Of a stretch of 64,000 nucleotides of DNA, positions 25,630 through 33,639 are shown piece after piece. Position numbers and translations under genes: made by a program. The stretch's first letter is position 1; the number at the start of each line of letters is the position of its first letter. This DNA comes from a virus: IMG/VR virus record IMGVR_UViG_3300020202_000072, positions 1-64,000 of that record, one strand, 5' to 3'. The notes below the pieces were generated by a model, which was not told where the DNA came from, did not search any database, and saw only the letters and a list, made by a program, of their open reading frames with translations.

Positions 25630-26135
25630 CGGAAGGCAAGGATTACATCGGCTACAAGGTCTGCGGGTTCGTCCTCTCGATGGTCCCGCCGATCGCCGTC
25701 CTGGACACCGCCGACGTCCTGGACCGGATCCTACTTTCGCTCTGCGGCGGCCTCGGCGCCCTGCTCGCGATCCTGGGGGACCGGCCGAAGAACTGGCCCG
25801 ACGTCGTCTACCGGATCGTCGGCGGCGTGATCTCCTGCTTCCTCTTCGGGCCGTGGATGGCCCGGCGGTTCGGGCTCGACGCCAACTTCGACGGCCTGAT
25901 CCTCGTGTTCGGCTGCGTCGGCGTCAGCTCCTGGTACGTGCTCGGAACGGTGACGAAGCTGATCGTCCAGTGGCAGGAGTCGGGCGGCCTGGCCAACGCG
26001 ATCAAGAGCTGGTTCCGCCAGTGGGCCGGGCACCTGGCCCCGCCAGCGCCGCCCGCCGCGGCCGAACCGACCAAGGCCGTCGTGATTTCGCCCGCCCAGA
26101 CCGTCGCCCTGAACGTGACCGAGGTCAAGACCTGA
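25626..26135 (+). CDS. Membrane protein, holin candidate
   Basis: The 169-residue product has about three or four hydrophobic segments (GFVLSMVPPIAVLD; LLSLCGGLGALLAIL; VVYRIVGGVISCFLFGPW; GLILVFGCVGVSSWYVLG) and a Pro/Ala-rich cytoplasmic tail. The start overlaps the previous stop (ATGA) and the end overlaps the next gene (TGATG). Topology and place after the tail genes suit a holin, but no family match is claimed. Confidence 0.6.
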   Translation: MTEGKDYIGYKVCGFVLSMVPPIAVLDTADVLDRILLSLCGGLGALLAILGDRPKNWPDVVYRIVGGVISCFLFGPWMARRFGLDANFDGLILVFGCVGVSSWYVLGTVTKLIVQWQESGGLANAIKSWFRQWAGHLAPPAPPAAAEPTKAVVISPAQTVALNVTEVKT

Positions 26136-26362
26136 TGGCCGACGAGCAACTATCCCCGGGCTGGCACCTGTCGAACAACGGCCTGCAGGCCATCGTCGTC
26201 GTCTGCGGGATGGTCGTCTCCGTCGCCACGCTCTTCTGGCAGTCGCACAACCAGCACGCCGAGCGGCAGGCCCAGCAGGAGCGGCACCAGGTCGAACGGA
26301 TCAAGCAGTTGCAGTCAATCGAGGACAAGCTCCCCCGCCGTGTGTTCCTGGGGAACCAATGA
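26135..26362 (+). CDS. Small membrane-anchored coiled-coil protein, spanin-like candidate
   Basis: The 75-residue product has one membrane segment at about residues 16-36 (GLQAIVVVCGMVVSVATLF) followed by a charged coiled coil (HAERQAQQERHQVERIKQL). The N-in, single-anchor, coiled-coil plan is that of inner-membrane spanins and of small XhlA-like proteins. It lies directly after the holin candidate with overlapping codons. Confidence 0.55.
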   Translation: MADEQLSPGWHLSNNGLQAIVVVCGMVVSVATLFWQSHNQHAERQAQQERHQVERIKQLQSIEDKLPRRVFLGNQ

Positions 26363-26784
26363 GCCGAGCCGTCGGATCCTGGTCGGGGACCTACACGCTT
26401 CGGGACCGCGACGTCCCGAACGAGCTGCTCTATTGCCCGGACCGGGCCTATCCGCTGACCTACACGGCCGCCGACGGGCGCCAGTACCGGATGGACGAGC
26501 CGTTCTCGACCGACTTCGCGACGACCGGTCCCCTCGGCGTCCTGCCGTGGTTCAAGCCGATGGCCTGGAAGAAGGCCGCCGTGCTGCACGACTGGCTCTG
26601 GGAGCTGCGGCGGACGGGCCGGCACCAGGCGAACTTCTTCGAGTCGAACCGGCTGCTGCAGGAGGCGATCGTCGCCCTCGGCCACGCACGCTGGGTCGCG
26701 TGGGTGTGCTGGTTCGGCTGCACCGTGTTCGGCTGGCTGTGGTGGTTGCGAGGCGAGCGATCGGCAGTGAGGGTCAAGGAATGA
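26359..26784 (+). CDS. DUF1353 family phage protein
   Basis: The 141-residue product contains the DUF1353 core: PFSTDFATTGPLGVLPWFKP followed by KAAVLHDWLWELRR. A C-terminal hydrophobic segment (WVAWVCWFGCTVFGWLWWL) adds a membrane anchor. DUF1353 proteins are widespread in phages near lysis genes; their activity is not known. Both ends overlap neighbours by four bases. Confidence 0.75.
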   Translation: MSRAVGSWSGTYTLRDRDVPNELLYCPDRAYPLTYTAADGRQYRMDEPFSTDFATTGPLGVLPWFKPMAWKKAAVLHDWLWELRRTGRHQANFFESNRLLQEAIVALGHARWVAWVCWFGCTVFGWLWWLRGERSAVRVKE

Positions 26785-27125
26785 TCGCGTTCTTCGTCCG
26801 AGCCGCGAAAGCCGTCTCCGCCTTCACGTACAGGAAGGCGACCGGCCGCTCCGCGAAGTGGCCGAAGGTCCGCGACCGCTGGCTGGAAGACAACCCCCAC
26901 TGCGAGGTCTGCCGGACGACGAGCGACTGCGAGGTCCACCACATCGAGCCGTACCAGGTCAACCCGGAGCGCGAGCTCGACCCGACGAACCTGATGACGC
27001 TGTGCCGCGAGCACCACTTCCTCTTTGGGCACTTGCTCAACTGGAAGAGCTGGAACGAGGACGTGCTCGAAGACGCGGTCGAGTGGCGGGACAAGATCAG
27101 GATGCGGCCGCGGAAGCCGCTGTGA
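26781..27125 (+). CDS. HNH endonuclease-like protein
   Basis: The 114-residue product has two zinc-type cysteines (CEVC), the HNH core CEVHHIEPYQVNP, and DPTNLMTLCREHHFLFGH. It starts on an ATGA overlap. It may be a homing-type nuclease, a packaging nuclease or a host-DNA nuclease; lying among membrane and lysis genes it is an odd member of the cassette. Confidence 0.8.
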   Translation: MIAFFVRAAKAVSAFTYRKATGRSAKWPKVRDRWLEDNPHCEVCRTTSDCEVHHIEPYQVNPERELDPTNLMTLCREHHFLFGHLLNWKSWNEDVLEDAVEWRDKIRMRPRKPL

Positions 27126-27241
27126 ACGACGCGAGCGCGAAGTCCGGCAATCGCAAGGACCGCCGCCGGCAACAGGCCGAGTTCCGCCGCTTGAGGAAGA
27201 GGGCTCGGCGGCTGGCAAAGACGATGGGAGCGAAGGCGTGA
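27122..27241 (+). CDS. Very small basic protein
   Basis: The 39-residue product, rich in Arg and Lys (RKDRRRQQAEFRRLRKRARR), is bounded by GTGA overlaps at both ends, which is the main evidence that it is translated. It may bind nucleic acid. No family is recognised. Confidence 0.5.
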   Translation: MNDASAKSGNRKDRRRQQAEFRRLRKRARRLAKTMGAKA

Positions 27242-27630
27242 AACTCTGCGAGCACGACTCCTTCCCGTTCTACCAGCGGTTGATCGGTCCGCTCAGGGAC
27301 GTGGCAAGAAAGCTCGGCTACGCGTTGGGGGTTCACGGCACGCTGAAGCGGGACATCGACCTGATTGCTTGCCCGTGGTCAGAAGCGGCCGTCTCGGGGA
27401 AGACATTGGCGAAAGCGATCCAGCACAAGGCTCGCGAGATCGCTGGGTACGCAGAGCCGCACCCGCGAGAGACGAGGAAATGGTTTCGCGACGGAGTGAC
27501 TGGTTATGTCCCGAAATTCGGTCGCATCAGCAGCAAGCCACACGGCCGGCGGTGCTGGACGTTCCACCTGATACCGACCCACGACGGCCCTTACATCGAT
27601 TTGTCGGTGATGCCGAGAAAGGCAACGTGA
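27238..27630 (+). CDS. Conserved-type phage hypothetical protein
   Basis: The 130-residue product starts on a GTGA overlap. It contains RKLGYALGVHGTLKRDIDLI followed by ACPWSEAA, a pattern seen in many small phage proteins of unknown role, possibly with a nucleotidyltransferase-like strand (GTLKRDIDLIA). It continues RRCWTFHLIPTHDGPYIDLS. Function unknown. Confidence 0.65.
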   Translation: MKLCEHDSFPFYQRLIGPLRDVARKLGYALGVHGTLKRDIDLIACPWSEAAVSGKTLAKAIQHKAREIAGYAEPHPRETRKWFRDGVTGYVPKFGRISSKPHGRRCWTFHLIPTHDGPYIDLSVMPRKAT

Positions 27631-27968
27631 AGCGACTCTCTGACTTCGCCGTCCGCTGGATCGACACCCCCGACCGCAAGGGCTTGGGAGTCATCATCCG
27701 CTGCGTGACCGGCCACTGCCAGGGCTGGAACATTGTCCTCTTCGCCAACCCGCTCGATGGCGGACCGGCGGCGACGGAGACGACCTGGGACGATCAGCGG
27801 CAACTCGTCGGTGTGGAGATCGGCACGCCTGAATGCCGGTCGCTCCGCGGCTGTGGTGCAACCCGATGGCAACGGGGCGGCGAGACGCTAGACACGCTCA
27901 CCCTGCACCCGTCCGTCCACATGCACGAATGCGGGCACTACTGGGTCCAGGGCGGAGCGATCACCTGA
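27627..27968 (+). CDS. DUF6527-like protein
   Basis: The 113-residue product starts on a GTGA overlap and reads GWNIVLFANPLDGGP, then CRSLRGCGATRWQRGGETLD, LTLHPSVHMHECGHYWVQGG. The ending and the Cys/His arrangement resemble the DUF6527 family, which is probably zinc-binding. Its function is not known. Confidence 0.6.
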   Translation: MKRLSDFAVRWIDTPDRKGLGVIIRCVTGHCQGWNIVLFANPLDGGPAATETTWDDQRQLVGVEIGTPECRSLRGCGATRWQRGGETLDTLTLHPSVHMHECGHYWVQGGAIT

Positions 27969-28060
27969 TGGACCCCGACCTCTGGTTTATCCCGCTGCTC
28001 CTCGCGATCTCCGCGGCAGGCGGCATCGGGTGGTTGCTCCAAAGACGACGAAGGAACTGA
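27968..28060 (+). CDS. Tiny single-span membrane protein
   Basis: The 30-residue product MDPDLWFIPLLLAISAAGG plus a basic end (LLQRRRRN) is almost entirely one membrane helix. It starts on a TGATG overlap and its stop lies one base before the next ATG. Such peptides are common in lysis cassettes. Confidence 0.5.
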   Translation: MDPDLWFIPLLLAISAAGGIGWLLQRRRRN

Positions 28061-28061
28061 C

Positions 28062-28274
28062 ATGGCTCCGAACTCTCCGCGACTGACGATGGTTGCCGTC
28101 CTGGCCGCCGCCTCCCTCAACGCCTTCGAGGGTGCCCGCGTCCGCCGCACTCCACAGGCTCACCGCGAGCGGCCCGGCGTCGCCACGGCCGACCCGTCCA
28201 CCCGCGACAACATGGCCCAGCGACGCGAGCACCGGCAGGCCCGCCGGCTCCGCAAGCTGGCGAAGGGATCGTAA
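28062..28274 (+). CDS. Small basic protein with hydrophobic N-terminus
   Basis: The 70-residue product has a short hydrophobic start (MVAVLAAASLNAFEG) and an Arg-rich C-terminus (RREHRQARRLRKLAKG). It is packed one base after the previous stop. No family is recognised. Confidence 0.5.
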   Translation: MAPNSPRLTMVAVLAAASLNAFEGARVRRTPQAHRERPGVATADPSTRDNMAQRREHRQARRLRKLAKGS

Positions 28275-28278
28275 CCCG

Positions 28279-28983
28279 ATGCGTTCGACGCTCTCCCTAC
28301 TTCTCGCGCTCGCTCTGTCGCTTCCGGCACTGGCTCAGGTCAAGGGCCCGGCCGAAGTTGTCGCGCCGATCGGCCGGCTCGTCTCGATCCCGCTGACGAT
28401 CGACGCCGACGAGTCGGACTTCCAGATCTTCGGGGCCGATCTCGACGGGATGCGGGAATACGACCCCGACCCGAAGAAGCTCAAGCTCCGCGTGATCGGC
28501 TACTCGAACGGCGAGGGCTTCGTCGTCGTGTCGAGCCGGACCGGCAACAAGCTCAACCCTCTCTTCCTGTGCAAGGTGATCGTGGGCAAGGGCGGCCCGG
28601 CCCCGCAACCGCCTGTCCCGCCCGATCCCGGCCCAGGTCCTCAACCGAACCCGCCCCCGCCCGTGCCGGCCAGCGTGGTGAAGTTCCTCGTCGTCGTCGA
28701 GGAGACCGGCGAGGCCGTCGGCAAGCGGGGGCTCTGGTTCGCGGACAAGACGCTCGCCGCCCGGCTGAAAGAGAAGGGCGTCCGCTGGCGCTGCGTCGAC
28801 AAGGACGTCAAGAACGCCGACGGGGTGACGCCGCCGGACATCGAGCGATTCGTGGACGCGGCCGCCGGCAAACCGCTGCCGCGCGTGTACCTGGTCGACG
28901 AGAGGGGCCGCGAACTGTTCGCCGGCAACATGCCGAACGACACGGCCCGGCTGATGGAACTCCTGAGTAAGTACGGGGGCTGA
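28279..28983 (+). CDS. Secreted protein with thioredoxin-fold-like C-terminus
   Basis: The 234-residue product has a clear signal peptide (MRSTLSLLLALALSLPALAQ) with an Ala-Leu-Ala cleavage motif. Residues about 20-100 are beta-rich, a Pro-rich linker follows (about 105-130), and the last about 100 residues (KFLVVVEETGEAVG ... LPRVYLVDERGRELFAG) look like a thioredoxin fold without the CxxC pair. It should act outside the cytoplasm. Its presence in a phage lysis-region cassette is unusual. Confidence 0.65.
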   Translation: MRSTLSLLLALALSLPALAQVKGPAEVVAPIGRLVSIPLTIDADESDFQIFGADLDGMREYDPDPKKLKLRVIGYSNGEGFVVVSSRTGNKLNPLFLCKVIVGKGGPAPQPPVPPDPGPGPQPNPPPPVPASVVKFLVVVEETGEAVGKRGLWFADKTLAARLKEKGVRWRCVDKDVKNADGVTPPDIERFVDAAAGKPLPRVYLVDERGRELFAGNMPNDTARLMELLSKYGG

Positions 28984-28984
28984 C

Positions 28985-29803
28985 GTGCTCGACGTGATCA
29001 CGCTACCGGACGGAACGACGCGGAAGCTCGGCAACAACCCGGGCCCGGTCCGCCTCGCCTGGTCGACCTTCGGCGAGACGGGGAACGTCAAGGTCATCCC
29101 GCGCTCGGAGTGGAAGGGCCTCGTCGACGCGATGGGCGGGCCCGGGCTCGACTCGCCGTTCCTGTCCCCGGTTCACGACCAGGACGGCATCGGCATGTGC
29201 AACGCCTCCGCGACGGCCTCCGCAATGGAGAGTCAGCGGATGAAGCAGGGCCTTCCGCTGGTGATGCTGTCGGGAGGCGATCTTTACCACCGGATCTGCG
29301 GCGGCGGCGACAACGGTTCGACACTCGAGGACGGCATCGCCGCGGCCATGCGGCAGGGCGTCGCGTCGGTGAAGGCCTGCCCGTACATGCAATGGGAGCG
29401 CGAGGCGAGCGGGGCCGCGGCGGACCGAAAGAACTACCGCGTCCTCGAAGCCTACCTCTGCCCGACGTTCGACCACTGCTTCTCGGCCGTGCTGCAGCAG
29501 TTCGACCTGATCTCCGGCATCTGGTGGTTTGATTCGTTCATGCGGACGGACGCGGACGGCTGGCTGCCGGCACCAGCGGGGAAGAAGGGCGGCCACGCCG
29601 TTCACGGGTACCGCGCGACGTACCGCGAGAAGACCCGCATCGAGTACGGCATCGCCCACAAGAACAGTTGGCAGACGCGGTTCGGCGTCAACGGCTGCTG
29701 CGTATTCCCGGAGTCGTGCTACCAGTCCCGAGACATCGGCGGCTGGTGGGCGGTCCGTTCTGTTGTCGACGAGGGCGGAGTCATCCCGCCAGAAAGCAAG
29801 TGA
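28985..29803 (+). CDS. Papain-like (C1-type) cysteine protease, lysis or virion enzyme candidate
   Basis: The 272-residue product shows the C1 catalytic set in order: SPVHDQDGIGMCNASATASA with the nucleophile Cys near residue 70, GGHAVHGYRA with the His near residue 203, and HKNSWQTRFGVNGCC with the Asn near residue 225. No signal peptide is visible. It starts at a GTG one base after the previous stop. Phage papain-like proteases are uncommon; with no recognisable lysozyme or amidase in the window it is a candidate for breaking the protein-rich planctomycete envelope. Confidence 0.75.
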   Translation: MLDVITLPDGTTRKLGNNPGPVRLAWSTFGETGNVKVIPRSEWKGLVDAMGGPGLDSPFLSPVHDQDGIGMCNASATASAMESQRMKQGLPLVMLSGGDLYHRICGGGDNGSTLEDGIAAAMRQGVASVKACPYMQWEREASGAAADRKNYRVLEAYLCPTFDHCFSAVLQQFDLISGIWWFDSFMRTDADGWLPAPAGKKGGHAVHGYRATYREKTRIEYGIAHKNSWQTRFGVNGCCVFPESCYQSRDIGGWWAVRSVVDEGGVIPPESK

Positions 29804-29807
29804 TCCC

Positions 29808-30872
29808 ATGAAGAAGGCGAACGAGCAAGCCGGCCCGGTCATGTCGGGTTACGCGTGCGACCTCTACCTCAAGGACCCCCGTCCGGGCGTCGGTCAGTTC
29901 CTCTGGCGCATGGCCGTCGGCGTGGCCCTGTTGCTGATCTTCCTCACCCTCACGGCCAGCATCGTGAAGGCCGCGGACATCTCCAGCGACGACCCGCCGG
30001 CGGTGTCCGTGAAGGATCGCGCGGAGCTTCGGGCGCGGGCTGCACAGTCCCTGGCGGAAGTCACGCGCGAGTACGAGGCAATGAAGGCCGCCGGCAGGCA
30101 ACCCGGCCGGCTCCTACTGCGAGAGGTCTATGACCTCGACGGCAGGAAGGTCGGACTGGAGGAGTACAGCGACAAGCCGGTCGCCGCGACGAAGGCCGCC
30201 CCGAAGAAGATCCCGTGCGGCGTCTGCGGCTCAGCCTGCAACTGCGAGGACTGTGCCTGCGAGGACGTTAAAGCGGGCCGGGTCCAGGTGAAGGCGAACC
30301 CGCCGCCCGTGAAAGTCCAGCCGCCGAAGATCACACCGGTCAACCCGAATCAGCGACCCGTGTACGCCGCAGACGGAGAGCGGAGTGCCTTCGATCAATA
30401 CCAGGAGGCCATTGCCGAGGTGAAGAGAACGGGCCAACCAAAGACCGTCACCGTGACGGCAGGCGGATTGTCGGCGAGTACCTACGTCGGCACAGACGGG
30501 GCCTTGTACGGGCAAATCCTTCTCGACGGCGGCCCCCCGGAGACGCTGGAGCAGGCGTGGGAGCGGGCGAAGAAGAAAGGCTACACCGGCCCCCCGCCGA
30601 CGTGGGTTCCCGGCACCGAGCCAGGCGTATACGTGCCGCCACAAGCTAGCCTCCGGTCCGCGGGGGTGGGACAGACAAACCCTACCACGCGGGGCACAAC
30701 TGCCCCGGTTGTGGTGCTTCCCAGTACGTCGTCGCCGGTTTTAATCCCGACGGCACCCACGTACATACCTGCCCCCGCTGTCGCGCGTCGTGGCGGCATT
30801 AGCTTCGGACTCAGCGGGCCGTTCGGCGGAGGCTTCTCCGCGGCGGCCGGCGGTTGTGCGTCCGGCGGTTGA
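29808..30872 (+). CDS. Membrane-anchored protein with Cys cluster and Pro/Thr-rich tail
   Basis: The 354-residue product has one transmembrane segment at about residues 31-52 (FLWRMAVGVALLLIFLTLTA), a helical region, a cysteine cluster CGVCGSACNCEDCAC near residue 145, and a long Pro/Thr/Gly-rich C-terminus ending in glycine repeats. The bulk should lie in the periplasm. It follows the protease gene by four bases. No family is recognised. Confidence 0.6.
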   Translation: MKKANEQAGPVMSGYACDLYLKDPRPGVGQFLWRMAVGVALLLIFLTLTASIVKAADISSDDPPAVSVKDRAELRARAAQSLAEVTREYEAMKAAGRQPGRLLLREVYDLDGRKVGLEEYSDKPVAATKAAPKKIPCGVCGSACNCEDCACEDVKAGRVQVKANPPPVKVQPPKITPVNPNQRPVYAADGERSAFDQYQEAIAEVKRTGQPKTVTVTAGGLSASTYVGTDGALYGQILLDGGPPETLEQAWERAKKKGYTGPPPTWVPGTEPGVYVPPQASLRSAGVGQTNPTTRGTTAPVVVLPSTSSPVLIPTAPTYIPAPAVARRGGISFGLSGPFGGGFSAAAGGCASGG

Positions 30873-30892
30873 CGGTAAACGTGAGGCCGGCC

Positions 30893-31009
30893 GTGAGCCG
30901 GACAAGGATGTTGGCTCGACTGCGATCCTCGATCGACCTTCTCGCCGGCTGCGGGCTGGCGGCCCTGGTGTTCGGCTTCGTGATGGCAGGCCTCTGGCTC
31001 AGGAAGTGA
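30893..31009 (+). CDS. Tiny single-span membrane protein
   Basis: From a GTG at 30893 a 38-residue product is encoded, with a basic N-terminus (MSRTRMLARLRSS) and one membrane helix (LAALVFGFVMAGLWL). The gap to the next start is nine bases and contains GAGGGAG, the ribosome-binding site for 31019. A GTG at 30881 is an alternative start. Confidence 0.5.
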   Translation: MSRTRMLARLRSSIDLLAGCGLAALVFGFVMAGLWLRK

Positions 31010-31018
31010 GGGAGTCTC

Positions 31019-31483
31019 ATGCGAACGATTCTCGCCAGCCTCTTGCTCGCCGTGGTCACCGTCGCCGCCCCGGCCCTGAAGGCGGACAAGTCGAACTGCA
31101 AGTGCGGCGAGTGCTGCGCGTGCAAGGACGGCCGGGTCGACGCGGCTTGCTCCTGCCCGAAGGGCGAGTGCCGCTGTGCGGACGTTGCCGCGGCCGACCC
31201 GCTGGAGATCGAAGAGCGATACATCGAAGCCCTTTGCTCGATGCACTCCAAAGCGAAGCCCTGGCGTCAGGTCCGAGCGCTGGAGGTTGACGCGGAGAGG
31301 CGGACCGGCGTCCCGCAAGCCGAATGGAATGCGCGCATGGCGTGGGTCGTCACGATGCACCTGAACAAGAGGTACGGCAAGGATTACGCCCCGGCCGACG
31401 ACGCGACCCCGTCGGGGGTCGCCTACCAGGCGATCGCGACCGACGGATTCAAGAAGTGGTTCCCCGATTTCTGGACCTGGTGA
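31019..31483 (+). CDS. Secreted cysteine-rich protein
   Basis: The 154-residue product has a signal peptide (MRTILASLLLAVVTVAAPA) followed by ten cysteines within about 35 residues (CKCGECCACKDG, CSCPKGECRC), resembling metal-binding or disulfide-rich modules, then a helical domain with WFPDFWTW at the end. It shares the cysteine-cluster style of the protein at 29808, so the two may work together outside the cytoplasm. Confidence 0.6.
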   Translation: MRTILASLLLAVVTVAAPALKADKSNCKCGECCACKDGRVDAACSCPKGECRCADVAAADPLEIEERYIEALCSMHSKAKPWRQVRALEVDAERRTGVPQAEWNARMAWVVTMHLNKRYGKDYAPADDATPSGVAYQAIATDGFKKWFPDFWTW

Positions 31484-31496
31484 AAGGACCGACGAC

Positions 31497-31802
31497 ATGA
31501 TCAAACCGAATGACCTGCCCCTTGCCCCCCAGGCGAAGGCCGCGCGCGACCCCTACGAAGAGCTTCTCTACAAGACGCTCATCAGCAACAGCATCCTGCT
31601 GATCCAGTTCCAGTTGCAGCGGAACCGGCGGCCGAAGGGGGCCAAGCTCGCCCAGTTGGTCAACCAGGACTTCCTCCTGAACTTCGACCGCTACATGGAA
31701 GAGATCAACGGCCCGATCGTGATGGGGACCGTCCCTACGGTCGAGCTGGAGGCGATGGTCGAAAACTCCCGCCGCTTGCTGCACGAGGCGCTGACGGTAT
31801 GA
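31497..31802 (+). CDS. Helical hypothetical protein
   Basis: The 101-residue product is helical throughout (DPYEELLYKTLISNSILLIQ, NFDRYMEEINGPIVMG). The stop overlaps the next ATG (ATGA). No family is recognised. Confidence 0.55.
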   Translation: MIKPNDLPLAPQAKAARDPYEELLYKTLISNSILLIQFQLQRNRRPKGAKLAQLVNQDFLLNFDRYMEEINGPIVMGTVPTVELEAMVENSRRLLHEALTV

Positions 31803-32197
31803 CCCGCGCCCGGCTACTCGCGGTCGAGATGAGCCTCCGCGTCGGGGCCGCGGCGGAGATCATCCTCGCCATCCTCACCGTGCTGTCGACGGCAATCCCG
31901 CTGTTGTGCCCGGCGAAGCCCGAGACGCCGGAACAGAAGGCCCGGCTCCTCCGCGACCTGGCCACGAACCGGCCCCGGCGGATCGAACGACTCACGCGGC
32001 GGCACTACCGCCGGCTGCAGGGCAACCCGGCGAACGAGGACGCCCTGGTGCGCGAGATCCGGCGAACGTGCCTGGGGGCGACGCCGGAGCTGATGGCGAT
32101 CTTCGACGAGGAGAGGCCGGCCCTGATGGCCGCGTTCCCGTTCTCGGAAGACGACGAAGACACCGGCGAATTCGAGGCGGTGCCCGATGAGCAATGA
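31799..32197 (+). CDS. Hypothetical protein with hydrophobic N-terminal segment
   Basis: The 132-residue product has a hydrophobic segment at about residues 15-37 (GAAAEIILAILTVLSTAIPL), a basic helical middle (RRIERLTRRHYRRLQG) and an acidic tail. It overlaps both neighbours. No family is recognised. Confidence 0.55.
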   Translation: MTRARLLAVEMSLRVGAAAEIILAILTVLSTAIPLLCPAKPETPEQKARLLRDLATNRPRRIERLTRRHYRRLQGNPANEDALVREIRRTCLGATPELMAIFDEERPALMAAFPFSEDDEDTGEFEAVPDEQ

Positions 32198-32585
32198 ACT
32201 TCGACGGCTGATTGTCGCACTTGTCCGGGAAGCTCTGCGGGAGGTTCCCGCGCCGGAGCGGCCGTCGGTCGTCCAACACTCGGAGGTTTACGTCATGGCG
32301 TTGAAAGCAAAAGTCACCCTCGGCGAGCCGAAGGCCTCGGACGTCGAGAAGCGGAAGCTGCACGTGGAAGTCAACGGCGCCGACACGGTGACCGAGCTCC
32401 CCGCGACGGCCCGCGAGCACTTCTTCCTGGTCGAGCGCAACGCGACGGTCGCGGTGTGGCTCACCGACGTCGACGGCTCGGGCAACGAGTCGGCGCCGTC
32501 CGGCCGCGCGGAGTTCACCGCGGTCGACACCATCCCGCCCGGCCCGCCGGACGCTCCCATGGTGGAGATCGTCGGCGAGGAGTAA
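32187..32585 (+). CDS. Hypothetical protein with fibronectin-III-like beta domain
   Basis: The 132-residue product has a short helical N-terminus and a beta region (ADTVTELPATAREHFFLVER; VAVWLTDVDGSGNESAPSG) similar to a fibronectin-type fold. It is the last gene before the terminator at 32701 and so closes the late operon. It could be a small virion surface protein. Confidence 0.5.
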   Translation: MSNELRRLIVALVREALREVPAPERPSVVQHSEVYVMALKAKVTLGEPKASDVEKRKLHVEVNGADTVTELPATAREHFFLVERNATVAVWLTDVDGSGNESAPSGRAEFTAVDTIPPGPPDAPMVEIVGEE

Positions 32586-32700
32586 AGAGCCAACCCCCGT
32601 CCCGTTCCCGGGACAGCCCCGCCGCCCACGGCCGATGCGAGTCCGACCCGCGGGGCTTCTTACACGTGGTCCTTGCCGTGGGAGAGGCGGCAGGGAAGCG

Positions 32701-32733
32701 GCCGGGGTGGTCCCAACCGCCCCGGTCTTTTTT
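32701..32733 (+). terminator. Strong rho-independent terminator of the late operon
   Basis: CCGGGG-T-GGT (32702-32711), a four-base loop and ACC-G-CCCCGG (32716-32725) form a ten-base-pair stem with one G-U pair, followed by TCTTTTTT. It lies in the 164-base gap after the last late gene and 17 bases before the sigma-like gene. Confidence 0.8.
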
Positions 32734-32749
32734 GTTGGAGAGTGGTGGG

Positions 32750-33295
32750 ATGGCGTTGCCGAAGCGACCCCTGACGGAAGAACAGAAGCAACTCGCGGAG
32801 CAGTGGTTGCCGCTGGCCATGAGACTCGCCGGCAAGGCGACGAAGCACTTCGCCAACATCGACCCACAAGAAATTCACAGCATGGCCTATGACGCCTTGC
32901 TCCACGCGGTCTCAACATTCAGGCCAGCTCGCGGAGTGCCGATCCGGAACTGGCTCGGCTGGGCCGTCTACCGCCTGATCATGAACGGTATTCGCGATTA
33001 CCGCGCGTCGCGGCGTCTCGAAAGCGAATGGCCGGTCGACGTCGAAGGCGAGCTGATCGTCATAGCGGAACTCGGCCGGGAACAGCGATCGATGGTCGCG
33101 GAGCGCGAGATCGTCGACGACCTCCGCCGCAAGCTGGACCCGAAATACTTCGCCGTCCTGGAATGCCGGCAGGCCTACGACGTGAAGCGCGAAGACATCG
33201 CCCGCTTCCTGGGGGTCTCGCCTGTCCGGGTTGGACAGATCGAGCAGAAGGCCCTCGCGGCCGCACGAAGGAGGATCAACCGCCATGCCGCGTGA
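32750..33295 (+). CDS. Phage-encoded sigma-70-family-like factor
   Basis: The 181-residue product has a region-2-like N-terminal half (WLPLAMRLAGKATKHFANID; DALLHAVSTFRPARGVPIRN; WAVYRLIMNGIRDYRASRR) and a region-4-like helix-turn-helix at the C-terminus (EDIARFLGVSPVRVGQIEQK). The size fits a small alternative sigma factor. The ATG lies only 17 bases after a strong terminator, so either readthrough or a promoter within that region expresses it. It may direct late or host-takeover transcription. Confidence 0.75.
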   Translation: MALPKRPLTEEQKQLAEQWLPLAMRLAGKATKHFANIDPQEIHSMAYDALLHAVSTFRPARGVPIRNWLGWAVYRLIMNGIRDYRASRRLESEWPVDVEGELIVIAELGREQRSMVAEREIVDDLRRKLDPKYFAVLECRQAYDVKREDIARFLGVSPVRVGQIEQKALAAARRRINRHAA

Positions 33296-33638
33296 CAATA
33301 CCGGTGAACCAATCCCCCGCGAGGGCCCGCCCTTCACCTGGCAGGGCTACAAGGTCGACGTGATGCTCGACGGCAAGCTGCTCGGCCCCTTCCAGGCCAC
33401 GTCACCGCGGGCCCTGGAAGAGCTGCTGATGACGCTCGGCCAGCGCTACGCCTTCGCGCCTCAGTTCTATGACGCGGACGCCAACCCGCTGCCGCGGCCG
33501 CAGGTGCTCTTCTCTGTCTACGACCTGGCCCGCGAGGCGTGGGTGAAGGCGGACGGAGTCACGGAGATGCAGGACGGCGCGATCTGGATGAACGTCGAGG
33601 TCAAGCTCCACATCGGGAGCGTCATTCTGCCGAAGTAA
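33285..33638 (+). CDS. Hypothetical protein downstream of sigma-like factor
   Basis: The 117-residue product starts inside the sigma-like gene (11-base overlap). It has an alternating beta pattern (YKVDVMLDGKLLGPFQATS; FSVYDLAREAWVKADG; IWMNVEVKLHIGSVILPK). It ends one base before the converging TIGR02996 gene. No family is recognised. Confidence 0.6.
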   Translation: MPRDNTGEPIPREGPPFTWQGYKVDVMLDGKLLGPFQATSPRALEELLMTLGQRYAFAPQFYDADANPLPRPQVLFSVYDLAREAWVKADGVTEMQDGAIWMNVEVKLHIGSVILPK

Positions 33639-33639
33639 G

